This document shows, in pieces, positions 5,545-5,683 of a DNA stretch of 5,683 nt; the first letter of the stretch is position 1; each line of letters starts with the position of its first letter. This DNA comes from BPGL01 sp035463115. Lineage in GTDB: Bacteria > Actinomycetota > UBA4738 > HRBIN12. Below the pieces are notes generated by a model. That model ran no database searches, was not told where the DNA came from, and saw only the letters and a list, made by a program, of their open reading frames with translations. The stretch lies in contig DATHTO010000148.1 in assembly GCA_035463115.1 (NCBI GenBank), positions 1-5,683 on the forward strand, read 5' to 3'. A program made the position numbers and the translations under genes.

Positions 5545-5683
5545 CGGTCGTCTCCTCGTCGTCGGTGGTCATGAGCGGCGTGAGCAGCTCCTCGAGCGGA
5601 GCGATCCCGAGGTCGTACATCTCGAGCGGCTTGCCCATCCACGTCGCGATGTCGCGCGCCTTCGCCTCGCGCTCGCCGTCGGG
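5531..5683 (-). CDS. C-terminal 50 residues of an unrecognised protein, upstream partner of the MttB-like gene
   Basis: The minus-strand frame entering from the right edge is open for 50 codons and ends at a TGA (5531-5533). Its codon use is GC3-rich like the neighbours, with protein-like content: an amphipathic stretch DIATWMGKPLEMYDLGIAP and LEELLTPLM, then an acidic tail (TTDDEETTD). The stop lies 14 bp inside the MttB-like gene in another frame, and the acidic tail codons contain the GAGGAGA ribosome binding site of that gene. This arrangement strongly suggests one operon and coupled translation. I do not recognise the family from this fragment. It does not resemble the C-terminus of the MttB-like protein itself. 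The N-terminal part is outside the window. Confidence 0.7.
   Translation of the reverse strand, partial: PDGEREAKARDIATWMGKPLEMYDLGIAPLEELLTPLMTTDDEETTDVRP
5551..5557 (-). promoter_or_regulatory. Ribosome binding site of the MttB-like gene inside the upstream gene
   Basis: On the minus strand GAGGAGA lies 6 nt before the ATG at 5544, near-ideal spacing. It is made from Glu-Glu codons of the upstream gene's acidic tail. It fixes the start of the MttB-like gene and contrasts with the leaderless-looking starts elsewhere in the window, as expected for an internal operon gene. Confidence 0.75.

Noticed and set aside
3884..5574. Long alternative frames on both strands over the MttB-like gene
   Set aside because: The translations are Arg/Gly/Pro-rich shadow sequence, whereas the minus-strand frame at 4102-5544 matches the MttB family along its whole length.

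Overview
This window is high-GC DNA with strong G/C bias at third codon positions, short intergenic gaps, and several start codons sitting 7-9 nt downstream of a TANNNT-like -10 hexamer. Together with the protein types, this suggests a high-GC actinobacterium (Actinomycetota). That lineage call is an inference, not a marker-gene assignment. I see no rRNA, tRNA, CRISPR array, insertion sequence or phage gene. Coding density is nearly complete.

Layout from left to right. (1) Positions 1-464, minus strand: a DinB-like putative metalloenzyme that runs off the left edge. (2) Positions 501-734, plus strand, divergent from it: a small 77-residue protein with a clear ribosome binding site. (3) Positions 742-768: an 11-bp perfect hairpin, probably a bidirectional terminator between converging genes. 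(4) Positions 790-1590, minus strand: an exported, very acidic low-complexity protein with a Gly/Asn/His tail. (5) Positions 1656-2558, minus strand: an AlkA-type HhH-GPD DNA glycosylase. (6) Positions 2600-3664, plus strand: RlmN, the 23S rRNA/tRNA adenosine C2 methyltransferase, divergent from the glycosylase across 41 bp holding two back-to-back -10 hexamers. (7) Positions 3651-4064, minus strand: a cupredoxin-fold lipoprotein with a full type-1 copper ligand set, whose 3' end overlaps that of rlmN by 14 bp. (8) Positions 4102-5544, minus strand: a pyrrolysine-free MttB-family methyltransferase. (9) Positions 5531-5683, minus strand: the C-terminal 50 residues of an unrecognised protein whose stop overlaps the mttB-like start.

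How the genes relate. The unrecognised gene, the MttB-like gene and probably the cupredoxin lipoprotein lie in one leftward series. The first two overlap by 14 bp, and the third starts 37 bp later with its own candidate promoter. The MttB-like enzyme probably moves a methyl group from a quaternary or tertiary amine to a corrinoid protein, but no corrinoid partner lies in the window. The glycosylase and RlmN are stand-alone base-repair and RNA-modification genes that share a divergent promoter region.

The most interesting points are the unknown gene coupled to an MttB homologue with a copper-type lipoprotein beside it, the hairpin built into the overlapping 3' ends of rlmN and the cupredoxin gene, the mutually overlapping alkA/rlmN promoters, and the exported acidic protein. 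I found no clear evidence for a wholly new multi-gene system.
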